Shown piece after piece: positions 50,864-58,513 of a DNA stretch of 64,000 nucleotides. The DNA is from an uncultured Eubacteriales bacterium (lineage in GTDB: Bacteria; Bacillota; Clostridia; Oscillospirales; Oscillospiraceae). Position 1 is the first letter of the stretch. The number at the start of each line of letters is the position of its first letter. The stretch lies in the NCBI GenBank assembly GCA_900545585.1, contig UQZR01000001.1, positions 62,001 to 126,000 on the forward strand, in the 5' to 3' direction. The position numbers were made by a program, and so were the translations under genes. The notes under the pieces are model-generated. The model was given only the letters and a program-made list of their open reading frames with translations. It ran no database searches and was not told the origin of the DNA.

Positions 50864-51637
50864 ATGAAAAAGTTTCTGACCCTGCTGCTGGCTCTGGTGA
50901 TGGCGCTGTCCATCGTGGGCTGCGGCAAGACCGAGGACCAGACCGATGACAAGGATACCCCCGATGAGGGCGGCGACGCCGCCGTGACCGTCATGACCCA
51001 CGCGGAGTTCGACGCGGCCGCTGTGGATTCCGCCGTTACCGTGGAGACCTACATTCAGGCCCGTCAGGGCTGGTGGGAAAAGGACGGCGTCGGCGTGGCC
51101 ACCTTCTACACCCAGGCCGATGACGGTGCGTACTTCCTGTACAATATGCCCTGCAGCAAGGAGGATTACGACTCCATGCTGGTAGAGGGCGCCAAGATCC
51201 GCGTCAGCGGCTATAAGGCCGAGTGGTCCGGCGAGGTGGAGATCATCGACGCTACCTGCGAACTGCTGGAGGGCACCAAGGTCTACGACGCACTGGATGT
51301 CACCTCCCTGCTGGGTACCGACGAGCTGATCGCCCACCAGAACGAGAAGGTCTCCTTCAAGGGTATGACCGTGACCGCCTCCAACGATGCCGGCGCTCCC
51401 TTCCTGTACAACTGGGACGGCTCCGGCTCCGAGGGTGACGACCTGTACTTCAATGTGTCCCTGAACGACAAGATCTACACCTTCGTGGTAGAGAGCTACC
51501 TCTGCGGCCCCGGCACCGACGTGTATGAGGCCGTCAAGGCTCTGAACGTGGGCGATGTCGTGGACATGGAGGGCTTCCTGTACTGGTATGAGGGTGTGAA
51601 CCCCCACATCACCTCCGTGGTCAAGGCTGCTGCCTGA
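50864..51637 (+). CDS. putative lipoprotein of unknown function
   Basis: 257-residue lipoprotein: signal peptide 'FLTLLLALVMALSIVGCGK' with lipobox IVGC. After a short acidic linker (residues ~22-42) come two similar beta-rich segments ('GAKIRVSGYKAEWSGEVEII' and 'GDVVDMEGFLYWYEGVNPHI') that suggest OB-fold-like modules. No known domain was recognised. The ATG follows GAGGAGAAAGCAAAC. Own promoter and strong terminator make it a single-gene unit; secretion and membrane anchoring are the only firm statements. Confidence 0.8.
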   Translation: MKKFLTLLLALVMALSIVGCGKTEDQTDDKDTPDEGGDAAVTVMTHAEFDAAAVDSAVTVETYIQARQGWWEKDGVGVATFYTQADDGAYFLYNMPCSKEDYDSMLVEGAKIRVSGYKAEWSGEVEIIDATCELLEGTKVYDALDVTSLLGTDELIAHQNEKVSFKGMTVTASNDAGAPFLYNWDGSGSEGDDLYFNVSLNDKIYTFVVESYLCGPGTDVYEAVKALNVGDVVDMEGFLYWYEGVNPHITSVVKAAA

Positions 51638-51647
51638 ATCACCCCAT

Positions 51648-51684
51648 AAAAAAGGAAGGACGGCTGAGCCGTCCTTCCTTTTTT
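51648..51684 (+). terminator. intrinsic terminator of the lipoprotein gene
   Basis: 17-bp inverted repeat AAAAAAGGAAGGACGGC / GCCGTCCTTCCTTTTTT with a 3-nt loop. Confidence 0.9.
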
Positions 51685-51745
51685 GTTCTTATGCCCGCCG
51701 GATCGCAGCCTCCGCGCGGGTCGGGGACCGCAGTCGGGCCGCGCT

Positions 51746-51871
51746 TTATTTCCGTGTCCGCTTCTCCTTTTCGCGGCGCAGCTTCTCGTCCACCTTCTTC
51801 ATCAGCCGCAGGCACAGCGCCGAGCTGGCAGTCAGCAGCGCGATGGCTGCCGCGACTTCTTTCTTCTTCAT
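51746..51871 (-). CDS. small single-pass membrane protein (41 residues)
   Basis: 41-residue frame MKKKEVAAAIAL...: one hydrophobic helix (residues ~6-24) followed by a strongly charged tail (KKVDEKLRREKEKRTRK). A ribosome site GGAGG lies 9 nt before the ATG, which supports translation. An upstream in-frame start has no site. Function unknown; topology would place the basic tail in the cytoplasm. Confidence 0.5.
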   Translation of the reverse strand: MKKKEVAAAIALLTASSALCLRLMKKVDEKLRREKEKRTRK

Positions 51872-52148
51872 GATGAAGTGCCTCCTCCCCCGTCTGTTGA
51901 CCATTTTATTTCTGTTTTTCTCAGGGCCGGACGCCCTGAATACTTTAACAACATAACACACTATACCATTAAAAGTCAATCCTGCTTCTGGTAGTATACA
52001 GCGCCGCTTTTCCCCGCATATGGCCTCTTTTCGCCCATTTCAGCGAATCGTTCGTTGAATTAATATTGTGAAATTGACGGTCTGATGGGGTGATTTTTGT
52101 TGGGAATGACAAAAATGCGGCTCTCGAATTTTTCTCCGTCTGCCTTTA
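51872..52148. other. intergenic region with an inverted repeat
   Basis: No gene seen. It contains an 8-bp inverted repeat ATTTTTGT / ACAAAAAT with an 8-bp spacer (52093-52116), roughly 35 bp upstream of the aminotransferase promoter, plausible as an operator. Confidence 0.5.
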
Positions 52149-52208
52149 TTTACATTGGCTCCGATTTGTGCTTTAATTTGTTTATGTACACAGTGGAACG
52201 TATGTACA
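52149..52208 (+). promoter_or_regulatory. promoter of the amino-acid fermentation operon with repeated TATGTACA
   Basis: -35 TTTACA (52149-52154), 17-bp spacer, -10 TTTAAT (52172-52177) preceded by TGC. Two direct copies of TATGTACA (52183-52190 and 52201-52208), each containing the palindrome TGTACA, lie just downstream of the start point. Confidence 0.5.
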
Positions 52209-52244
52209 TGCAGCGAATTTTCATCATTTGAGGAGGAAAGATTC

Positions 52245-53429
52245 ATGGTACAATTTTCGAGCAGAATGGACCTTCTGAAAGGCTCTGAGATCCGCGAGCT
52301 GCTGAAGCTGACCGCGCAGCCCGACATCATCTCCTTTGCCGGCGGTATGCCCGCTCCCGAGCTGTTCCCCGTGGAGCAGATGATGGAGGCATCCATCGCT
52401 GTTCTGAAGGAAAACGGCCGTGTCGCTCTGCAGTATTCTTCTACGGAAGGCTATCCCCGTCTGCGCGAGCAGATCGCCGAGCGTATGCTGGCCAAGAACA
52501 ACATCCACACCGATAAGGACCACATTCTGGTGACCTCCGGTTCCCAGCAGGGTCTGGATTTCTCCGGTCGTGTGTTCCTGAACCCCGGCGACGTGGTGCT
52601 GCTGGAGAGCCCCTCTTATCTGGGCGCCGTCAACGCCTTCAAGGCCTGCGAGCCCAAGTTCATCGAAGTCCCCACCGATGATGGCGGCATGATCATGTCC
52701 GAGCTGGAGAAGATCCTGGCCACCACCGAGCGTGTGAAGATGATCTACGTCATCCCCGATTTCCAGAACCCCACCGGCCGTACCTGGGATCTGGATCGCC
52801 GTCATCAGTTCATGGACATCGTCAACAAGTACGAGATCCCCGTCATCGAGGATAACCCCTACGGCGAGCTGCGTTTCGAGGGCGAGTATCTGCCCGCTCT
52901 GAAGAGCCTGGACACCAAGGGCCTGGTGATCTATCTGGGCACCTTCTCCAAGATCCTGGCTCCCGGCTACCGTCTGGGCTGGGTCTGCGCTTCCGATGAG
53001 ATTCTGGCCAAGTACAACTTCATGGAGCAGGCCGCCTCCCTGCAGGCCTCTACCATCGGCCAGATGGAGACCTCCAAGTGGATCGACATGTTCGATCTGG
53101 ACGCCCACGTCAGCACCATCCGCGAGTGCTACAAGAAGCGCCGCGCCGTGATGCTGGAGACTCTGGCCAAGGAGCTGCCTGAGCCCTGCACCTTCACCCG
53201 TCCCGAGGGCGGCCTGTTCGCCTGGGTGGTCCTGCCTGAGTACATGGACGCCAAGGCCCTGCAGATGAAGTGTCTGGAAAAGAAGGTCGCCTTCGTCCCC
53301 GGCGGTTCCTTCTTCCCCAACGGCGGCCACGATAACACCCTGCGTCTGAACTATTCCTGCATGCCTGAGGAGAAGATCGTACAGGGCATCACCGCCCTGT
53401 GCCAGACCATTCGGGAGAACCTGAAGTAA
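52245..53429 (+). CDS. PLP-dependent aminotransferase, class I/II
   Basis: 394-residue aminotransferase of the fold-I family resembling 2-aminoadipate/aromatic aminotransferases (MocR-domain-like without HTH). 'DIISFAGGMPAPELFP' at the N-terminus, 'LQYSSTEGYPRLREQIAERM', 'GSQQGLDF' and the PLP-lysine segment 'YLGTFSKILAPGYRLGWV' are intact. It presumably converts an amino acid to its 2-oxoacid, the substrate of the oxidoreductase encoded by the following genes. Start MVQFSSRMDLL at 52245 after GAGGAGGAAAG. Confidence 0.93.
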   Translation: MVQFSSRMDLLKGSEIRELLKLTAQPDIISFAGGMPAPELFPVEQMMEASIAVLKENGRVALQYSSTEGYPRLREQIAERMLAKNNIHTDKDHILVTSGSQQGLDFSGRVFLNPGDVVLLESPSYLGAVNAFKACEPKFIEVPTDDGGMIMSELEKILATTERVKMIYVIPDFQNPTGRTWDLDRRHQFMDIVNKYEIPVIEDNPYGELRFEGEYLPALKSLDTKGLVIYLGTFSKILAPGYRLGWVCASDEILAKYNFMEQAASLQASTIGQMETSKWIDMFDLDAHVSTIRECYKKRRAVMLETLAKELPEPCTFTRPEGGLFAWVVLPEYMDAKALQMKCLEKKVAFVPGGSFFPNGGHDNTLRLNYSCMPEEKIVQGITALCQTIRENLK

Positions 53430-53448
53430 GCAAGGAGACTCTGCATCC

Positions 53449-54186
53449 ATGAAAGACGTCAAAGTGCTCATCGGCAACTACGGCAGCGGCAAGAGTGAAC
53501 TGGCCCTGAATTTTGCCATGCAGGCTGCGGCCCGCGGCGATCGGACGGAGCTGCTGGATCTGGATATGGTGAATACCTACTTCCGGCTGACCGAGCGGGG
53601 CAAGATGGTGGAACAGAAGGAGATCCGTCTGGTGTCCCCCAACTTCGCCTGCTCCGGTATCGAAACGCTCTCCCTCCCTGCCGAGGTGTCATCCGCCTTT
53701 GTACTGGATTGGGATACGGTCATTTTCGATGTGGGCGGCGACGACGTAGGCGCCACGGCGCTGGGCCGCTACTATCAGGATTTTATGGCACTGGAGCCCG
53801 GTGCTCTGGAAGTGCTGAACGTTGTGAATATCCGACGGCCTCTTGCCAGCACGGTGGAGAAGATCCACCGGCTGCAGGAGGGCATGCAGGCTCACGCCCG
53901 TCTGCAGATCACCGGCATGATCAATAACACCAATCTGGCCACCATGACCAGTGCCGATGATCTGTGGGACGGCTACGAGGTCCTGCGTGAGGTGGTGGAC
54001 CGCACAGGCATCCCCGTGGCCTACACCACCGGCAAGAAGGAGTTCCTCGATGCCTTCCTGGCCCGTGATCCGGACCCGAAATATGTGGGAAAGCCCGTTG
54101 CCATCGACGTGTATATGCACCGTGACTGGGATTCCTACATCGAGTATGGACTGAATATCAAGAATCCGCACAAGGATATGTATTAA
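53449..54186 (+). CDS. P-loop ATPase associated with 2-oxoacid oxidoreductase
   Basis: 245-residue ATPase. Walker A-like 'IGNYGSGKSELALNFAMQAA' and Walker B region 'WDTVIFDVGGDDVGATAL' place it in the ParA/MinD-related SIMIBI group. It is encoded 19 bp after the aminotransferase and before the ferredoxin subunit. Such ATPases occur in 2-oxoacid oxidoreductase operons, perhaps for cluster or cofactor handling. Substrate and role not established. Confidence 0.8.
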   Translation: MKDVKVLIGNYGSGKSELALNFAMQAAARGDRTELLDLDMVNTYFRLTERGKMVEQKEIRLVSPNFACSGIETLSLPAEVSSAFVLDWDTVIFDVGGDDVGATALGRYYQDFMALEPGALEVLNVVNIRRPLASTVEKIHRLQEGMQAHARLQITGMINNTNLATMTSADDLWDGYEVLREVVDRTGIPVAYTTGKKEFLDAFLARDPDPKYVGKPVAIDVYMHRDWDSYIEYGLNIKNPHKDMY

Positions 54187-54260
54187 CACCGCATACCTCC
54201 CCTTTCGGGGGTAGTAGATACATCACAGCATGAGGAAAATGAGGAAAAGAGGTGTAGAGA

Positions 54261-54470
54261 ATGGTAAGAGTTACCATCGACGAAAACCTGTGCAAGGGCT
54301 GCGGCCTGTGTGCACGAGCGTGTCCGAAGCATATCATCGAGCTGTCCAAAACCCGCATCAACGCTAAGGGCTATCATCCGGCGGAGGTCATCAACATGGA
54401 AGCCTGCATCGGCTGTACTTCCTGTGCGCGTACCTGCCCCGATGTGGTGATCCGAATTGAGAAAGACTAA
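54261..54470 (+). CDS. 2-oxoacid oxidoreductase ferredoxin (delta) subunit
   Basis: 69-residue protein with two 4Fe-4S motifs, 'CKGCGLCARACPKHI' and 'CIGCTSCARTCPDVV'. Delta subunits of four-subunit 2-oxoacid:ferredoxin oxidoreductases have this length and pattern. It carries electrons from the catalytic core to external ferredoxin. RBS GAGG about 12 nt upstream. Confidence 0.93.
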   Translation: MVRVTIDENLCKGCGLCARACPKHIIELSKTRINAKGYHPAEVINMEACIGCTSCARTCPDVVIRIEKD

Positions 54471-54482
54471 GGAGGAAAGAAC

Positions 54483-55562
54483 ATGGCTTTGACTCTTATG
54501 AAGGGAAGCGAAGCTATTGCGGAAGCCGCCATTCGTGCCGGCGCACGCTATTTCTTCGGTTACCCCATCACTCCGCAGACGGAGATCCCTGAATACATGT
54601 CCGCCCGTATGCCCGAGATCGGCGGCTGCTTCCTGCAGGCCGAGAGCGAAGTGGCGGCTATCAACATGGTGTACGGCGCAGCCGGCACCGGCGCACGTGT
54701 TATCACGTCTTCTTCCAGCCCCGGCGTGTCCCTGAAGCAGGAGGGCATCTCCTACTGCGCAGGCGCCATGGTCCCCGCTGTTATCATCAACGTGATGCGC
54801 GGCGGCCCCGGTCTGGGCAACATCCAGGCATCCCAGGGCGACTATTTCCAGGGTGTCAAGGGCGGCGGCAACGGTGACTATCATCTGCTGACCTTCGCTC
54901 CCGCTTCCGTGCAGGAGGCCATCGACCTGATGATGATCGCTTACGAGAAGGCCGAGAAGTACCGCATCCCCGTTCTGTTCCTGGCGGACGGCATCATCGC
55001 CCAGATGATGGAGCCCGTGGAGCTGCCCGAGATGGTGGACTACAAGGTCGATCCCGAGGAGAAGCCCTGGGCCTGCACAGGCTGGAAGCCCGGCGATGAT
55101 CCTGCCAAGCGCGGCGTCATCAACTCCATCTACATCGACACCGAGAGCCTGGCCGTCCATAATGACGAGCTGCAGGCTATGTATAAGAGAGTCGTTGAGA
55201 ACGAGCAGCAGTGGGAATCCTACAACTGCGAGGGTGCTGAGTACATCATCACCGCTTTCGGCACCGTGGCCCGTATCGCCAAGAGCGCTATCGCTGAGCT
55301 GAAGGAAAAGGGCATCCATGTCGGTCTGGTCCGTCCCATCACCGTGTGGCCCTTCCCCGCCAAGGCGATGCACGATGCCTGCTGCCAGCCCAGCGTGAAG
55401 GCTGTTCTGGACGTGGAGCTGAACGAAGGCCAGATGCTGGAGGATGTCAAGCTGGCCCTCAACGGCGAAAAGCCCGTGGACTTCTTCGGTCACTGCGGCA
55501 GCCAGATGCCCTCTACCAGTGAGATCGTTGAGAAGATCCTGAGCATGAAGGAGGGTAAATAA
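54483..55562 (+). CDS. vorB: 2-oxoacid:ferredoxin oxidoreductase alpha subunit (VorB-like)
   Basis: 359-residue alpha subunit (PorA/VorB family). 'GSEAIAEAAIRAGARYFFGY' and 'GYPITPQTEIPEYM' start the pyrimidine-binding domain, and 'GPGLGNIQASQGDYFQ' is the conserved core. The CoA/2-oxoacid side is 'PVLFLADGIIAQMMEPVELP'. It is best matched to 3-methyl-2-oxobutanoate (valine-derived) or related 2-oxoacid oxidoreductases; exact substrate is inference. In the operon delta-alpha-beta-gamma. Confidence 0.9.
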   Translation: MALTLMKGSEAIAEAAIRAGARYFFGYPITPQTEIPEYMSARMPEIGGCFLQAESEVAAINMVYGAAGTGARVITSSSSPGVSLKQEGISYCAGAMVPAVIINVMRGGPGLGNIQASQGDYFQGVKGGGNGDYHLLTFAPASVQEAIDLMMIAYEKAEKYRIPVLFLADGIIAQMMEPVELPEMVDYKVDPEEKPWACTGWKPGDDPAKRGVINSIYIDTESLAVHNDELQAMYKRVVENEQQWESYNCEGAEYIITAFGTVARIAKSAIAELKEKGIHVGLVRPITVWPFPAKAMHDACCQPSVKAVLDVELNEGQMLEDVKLALNGEKPVDFFGHCGSQMPSTSEIVEKILSMKEGK

Positions 55563-55563
55563 G

Positions 55564-56310
55564 ATGGCTGTACTGTTTGAAAAGACAAAGCTGCTGAGTG
55601 ACAAGCAGTTCCATTACTGCCCCGGCTGCAACCACGGTATTATTCACCGTCTGGTGGCCGAGGTCATCGATGAGATGCACCTGGATGGCAAGGTCATCGG
55701 TGTAGCCCCCGTCGGCTGTTCCGTGTTTGCCTATGACTACTTCAACTGCGACATGTACGAGGCCGCTCATGGCCGCGCTCCCGCAGTGGCCACCGGCGTC
55801 AAGCGCTCCGTGGGCAAGGACACCCTGGTGTTCACCTATCAGGGCGACGGCGATCTGGCCTCCATCGGTACTGCCGAGATCGTTCACGCCGCCCACCGCG
55901 GTGAGAAGATCACCACCATCTTCGTCAACAACGCTATTTACGGCATGACCGGCGGCCAGATGGCCCCCACCACCCTGATCGGCCAGAAGGCTACTACCTG
56001 CCCCGCCGGCCGCAGCGAGGAGTGGAGTGGTCTGCCCATCAAGATGTCCGAGATGCTGGCCGCTGTGCCCAGCTCCTACTACATCGAGCGCGTGGCAGTC
56101 AACAACACCGCCAATATCGCCAAGGCCAAGAAGGCCATCGCCAAGGCCTTCCGCCTGCAGATGGAGGGTAAGGGCTTCACCATGATCGAGGTCCTGTCCA
56201 CCTGCCCCACCAACTGGGGCCTGTCTCCTGTGGAGGCTATGGAGTGGCTGGAGAAGAACATGATCCCCTATTACCCGCTGGGCGTTTACAAAGACAAGGA
56301 GGCCGAGTAA
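55564..56310 (+). CDS. 2-oxoacid:ferredoxin oxidoreductase beta subunit (TPP-binding)
   Basis: 248-residue thiamine-pyrophosphate-binding beta subunit. 'FHYCPGCNHGIIHRLVAEVI' (CPGCNHG) and 'TYQGDGDLASIGTAEIVHAA' (the GDG...N TPP motif, followed by 'FVNNAIYGMTGGQMAPTTL') are diagnostic. One base separates its ATG from the alpha-subunit stop. It pairs with the alpha subunit for CO2-releasing oxidation of a 2-oxoacid to acyl-CoA. Confidence 0.93.
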   Translation: MAVLFEKTKLLSDKQFHYCPGCNHGIIHRLVAEVIDEMHLDGKVIGVAPVGCSVFAYDYFNCDMYEAAHGRAPAVATGVKRSVGKDTLVFTYQGDGDLASIGTAEIVHAAHRGEKITTIFVNNAIYGMTGGQMAPTTLIGQKATTCPAGRSEEWSGLPIKMSEMLAAVPSSYYIERVAVNNTANIAKAKKAIAKAFRLQMEGKGFTMIEVLSTCPTNWGLSPVEAMEWLEKNMIPYYPLGVYKDKEAE

Positions 56311-56311
56311 T

Positions 56312-56848
56312 ATGGAAAAAACCTTCATTTTTGCCGGTTTCGGCGGTCAGGGCATGCTCCTGATCGGTAAATTCGTGGCCATGGCCTGCATGCTGGACGG
56401 CAAGCACGTCTCCTGGCTGCCTTCCTACGGCCCTGAAATGCGCGGTGGTACCGCCAACTGCTCCGTCATCGTCTCCGATGATCCCGTTGCCTCCCCCCTG
56501 GTGGATAAGGCCGACGTCATCGTCGCCATGAACCGTCCTTCTCTGGACAAGTTTGAGGCGCACGTGAAGCCCGGCGGTGTGCTGGTCATCAACAGCAGCA
56601 TCATCGACCGCAAGGCCGTCCGCGACGACATCACCGTGGTGTACTGCGACGCTAACGGCATCGCCGAGTCCATCGGTAACCCCAAGGGCGCCAACGTGGC
56701 TATCCTGGGCGCTGTTCTGGCTGTAGCTCCCGTCACCACCGTGGAGAGCATGATGGAAGCCATCCGTATCGAGCTGGGTGAGAAGAAAGCCCGCTTCCTG
56801 GAGGGCAACAAAAAGGCTCTGCTGGCCGGTATGGAGGCCGCCAAGTAA
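56312..56848 (+). CDS. 2-oxoacid:ferredoxin oxidoreductase gamma subunit
   Basis: 178-residue gamma subunit. 'FIFAGFGGQGMLLIGKFVAM' and 'GPEMRGGTANCSVIVSDDP' are the family's N-terminal signature and 'ANVAILGAVLAVAPVTTVES' its core. It completes the four-subunit enzyme. Starts one base after the beta subunit's stop codon. Terminator downstream. Confidence 0.92.
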   Translation: MEKTFIFAGFGGQGMLLIGKFVAMACMLDGKHVSWLPSYGPEMRGGTANCSVIVSDDPVASPLVDKADVIVAMNRPSLDKFEAHVKPGGVLVINSSIIDRKAVRDDITVVYCDANGIAESIGNPKGANVAILGAVLAVAPVTTVESMMEAIRIELGEKKARFLEGNKKALLAGMEAAK

Positions 56849-56868
56849 GGTCACTCCCCGACATAGGC

Positions 56869-56902
56869 AAAAAGGCCCATCTGCAAGGATGGGCCTTTTT
56901 TT
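56869..56902 (+). terminator. intrinsic terminator of the 2-oxoacid oxidoreductase operon
   Basis: 13-bp stem AAAAAGGCCCATC / GATGGGCCTTTTT with a 6-nt loop and continued T-run. Confidence 0.9.
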
Positions 56903-56974
56903 GTTATTCTTCAACATGCCGTTTATTGCAGGGAAATCAGGTGGAAAATTTGTTTCATATTCCGAAACTAACAG

Positions 56975-57003
56975 TTGACTTCCTACCAAATGTTTGGTAT
57001 GAT
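56975..57003 (+). promoter_or_regulatory. promoter with 16-bp palindrome for the HTH gene
   Basis: -35 TTGACT (56975-56980), 17-bp spacer, -10 TATGAT (56998-57003). A palindrome TACCAAA-TG-TTTGGTA (56984-56999) lies between and into the -10. A second short repeat GTTTC...GAAAC lies at 56952-56968. Probable operator, perhaps for autoregulation. Confidence 0.65.
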
Positions 57004-57028
57004 TGTGATGTCGCAGGAGGTGACGCAA

Positions 57029-57760
57029 ATGAGTTCTTTTTCCTATTTCGTGGGGCAGCGTATCAAAAAATACCGGAAGAGCCGCGGCTATACCATTGAG
57101 CAGTTCTCTGCCATGATCAACAAGAGCAAGGCCACGCTGTCCAAGTACGAAAACGGCGCCATTACCATCGACATCGAGACGCTGTACGACATCGCCCAGG
57201 CCTTGGACATCGACCTGAAGTGCTTCATCGACTACCAGCCTCCGGTGTTCCATCAGGATGCGGCGCTGCCCAAGAACAACTACTTCAACCAGTCCCTGGC
57301 GTATATGTACTACTACGACGGCCGTGTGCGCCAGATGGTGCGCTCCCTGCTGCGGTTCTCCCGTGCCGCCGACCGCGAGGGCATCGAGGTCACGCTGTAT
57401 CTGGGGGTCACGTCCTTCTCCGATCCGGATCGATGCCAGCACCTGTTCACCGGTGAGATGAAAGCCTATGACACCATCACCCATATGGTACTGACCAACC
57501 AGATCAACGAGGCGGAGAAGATGTACATCTGCATGCTGAACCCCATGTCCAACCGCACGCCGGCCATCGGCCTGCTGTCCGGTATCGGCTCCACCCCCTT
57601 CTTCGCCCCCATCGCTCTGAAGGCCCTGATCTCCAAGGAGCCGCTGGACGAGACAGAGCGCCTGCTGAACACCATTAAGCTGGACAAGGACGACTACCAC
57701 CTGTTGCGGTACTACAACATGATGGTCATCAACCGCCCCGCCTCCCTGTTTTTGCAATAA
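57029..57760 (+). CDS. XRE-family HTH regulator with long C-terminal domain
   Basis: 243-residue protein. N-terminal Cro/XRE helix-turn-helix: 'RIKKYRKSRGYTIEQFSAMI' then 'NKSKATLSKYENGAITIDIE' (residues ~8-60). The remaining ~180 residues are a helical sensor domain I do not recognise ('YYYDGRVRQMVRSLLRFSRA', 'EAEKMYICMLNPMSNRTPAI'). The start MSSFSYFVGQRI follows AGGAGG by 8 nt. A perfect palindrome in its own promoter suggests autoregulation. Target genes unknown. Confidence 0.85.
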   Translation: MSSFSYFVGQRIKKYRKSRGYTIEQFSAMINKSKATLSKYENGAITIDIETLYDIAQALDIDLKCFIDYQPPVFHQDAALPKNNYFNQSLAYMYYYDGRVRQMVRSLLRFSRAADREGIEVTLYLGVTSFSDPDRCQHLFTGEMKAYDTITHMVLTNQINEAEKMYICMLNPMSNRTPAIGLLSGIGSTPFFAPIALKALISKEPLDETERLLNTIKLDKDDYHLLRYYNMMVINRPASLFLQ

Positions 57761-57775
57761 ATATTGACGGCCAAT

Positions 57776-57809
57776 GCCTGTGAAGGAGATTTCCTTCACA
57801 GGCGTTTTT
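57776..57809 (+). terminator. terminator of the HTH gene
   Basis: 11-bp stem GCCTGTGAAGG / CCTTCACAGGC with a 6-nt loop, then GTTTTT. It abuts the convergent sigE stop codon. Confidence 0.85.
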
Positions 57810-58513
57810 CAGCTCATGCGCAGAATTTCCCGCCTGAGCCGCAGGATGATACGCTTTTCAAGCCGCGAGATGTAGGACTGGGAGATGCCCAGCCGGTCCG
57901 CCACCTCCTTCTGGGTCAGCTCCTTGCTGCCGCCCAGACCGAATCGCATGGTGATGATATCCCGCTCCCGTGGGTTCAGCTTGGCCACGGCGTCCGCCAG
58001 CATCTGGCGGTCCACGTCGGCCTCGATGGGCCGCATCACCACATCGCTGTCCGTGCCCAGCACATCGCTGAGCAGCAGCTCCTTGCCGTCCCAGTCGGTG
58101 CTCAGCGGCTCGTCGAAGCTGACCTCCACGCGGCTGCCGTTATTCTTCCGCAGATACATCAGGATCTCGTTCTCAATGCAGCGGGAAGCGTAGGTGGCCA
58201 GCTTGATGTTCTTGTCGGTACGGAAGGTATTGATGGCCTTGATGAGCCCGATGGTGCCAATGGAGATCAGGTCCTCGATGTTGATGCCAGTGTTCTCGAA
58301 CCGGCGGGCAATATAGACCACCAGCCGCAGGTTCCGCTCGATGAGGGTCTGCCGCACCGGCAGCTCCCCCTGATCCAGGCGAGCCAGAAGCTCCGCCTCC
58401 TGATCCCGCGGCAGCGGCGGCGGCAGAGTATCGCTGCCGCCAATGTACATGATCTTATCCGGCCTGCGTCGTCTCCGCAGAAACGTCAGCAGCCGCAGCA
58501 GCAGCTTCCGCAT
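57809..58513 (-). CDS. sigE: sporulation sigma factor SigE (as pro-sigma-E)
   Basis: SigE, 234 residues, the mother-cell sigma factor. A basic N-terminal propeptide (residues ~1-22, many Leu and Arg) precedes 'MYIGGSDTLPPPL', the region where SpoIIGA cleaves. Region 2 is 'RNLRLVVYIARRFENTGINI' and 'TYASRCIENEILMYLRKN'; region 4 HTH is 'TQKEVADRLGISQSYISRLE'. Its start overlaps the end of spoIIGA by 59 bp, an unusually deep overlap. The full pro-region supports the ATG at 58513. Confidence 0.95.
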   Translation of the reverse strand: MRKLLLRLLTFLRRRRRPDKIMYIGGSDTLPPPLPRDQEAELLARLDQGELPVRQTLIERNLRLVVYIARRFENTGINIEDLISIGTIGLIKAINTFRTDKNIKLATYASRCIENEILMYLRKNNGSRVEVSFDEPLSTDWDGKELLLSDVLGTDSDVVMRPIEADVDRQMLADAVAKLNPRERDIITMRFGLGGSKELTQKEVADRLGISQSYISRLEKRIILRLRREILRMS

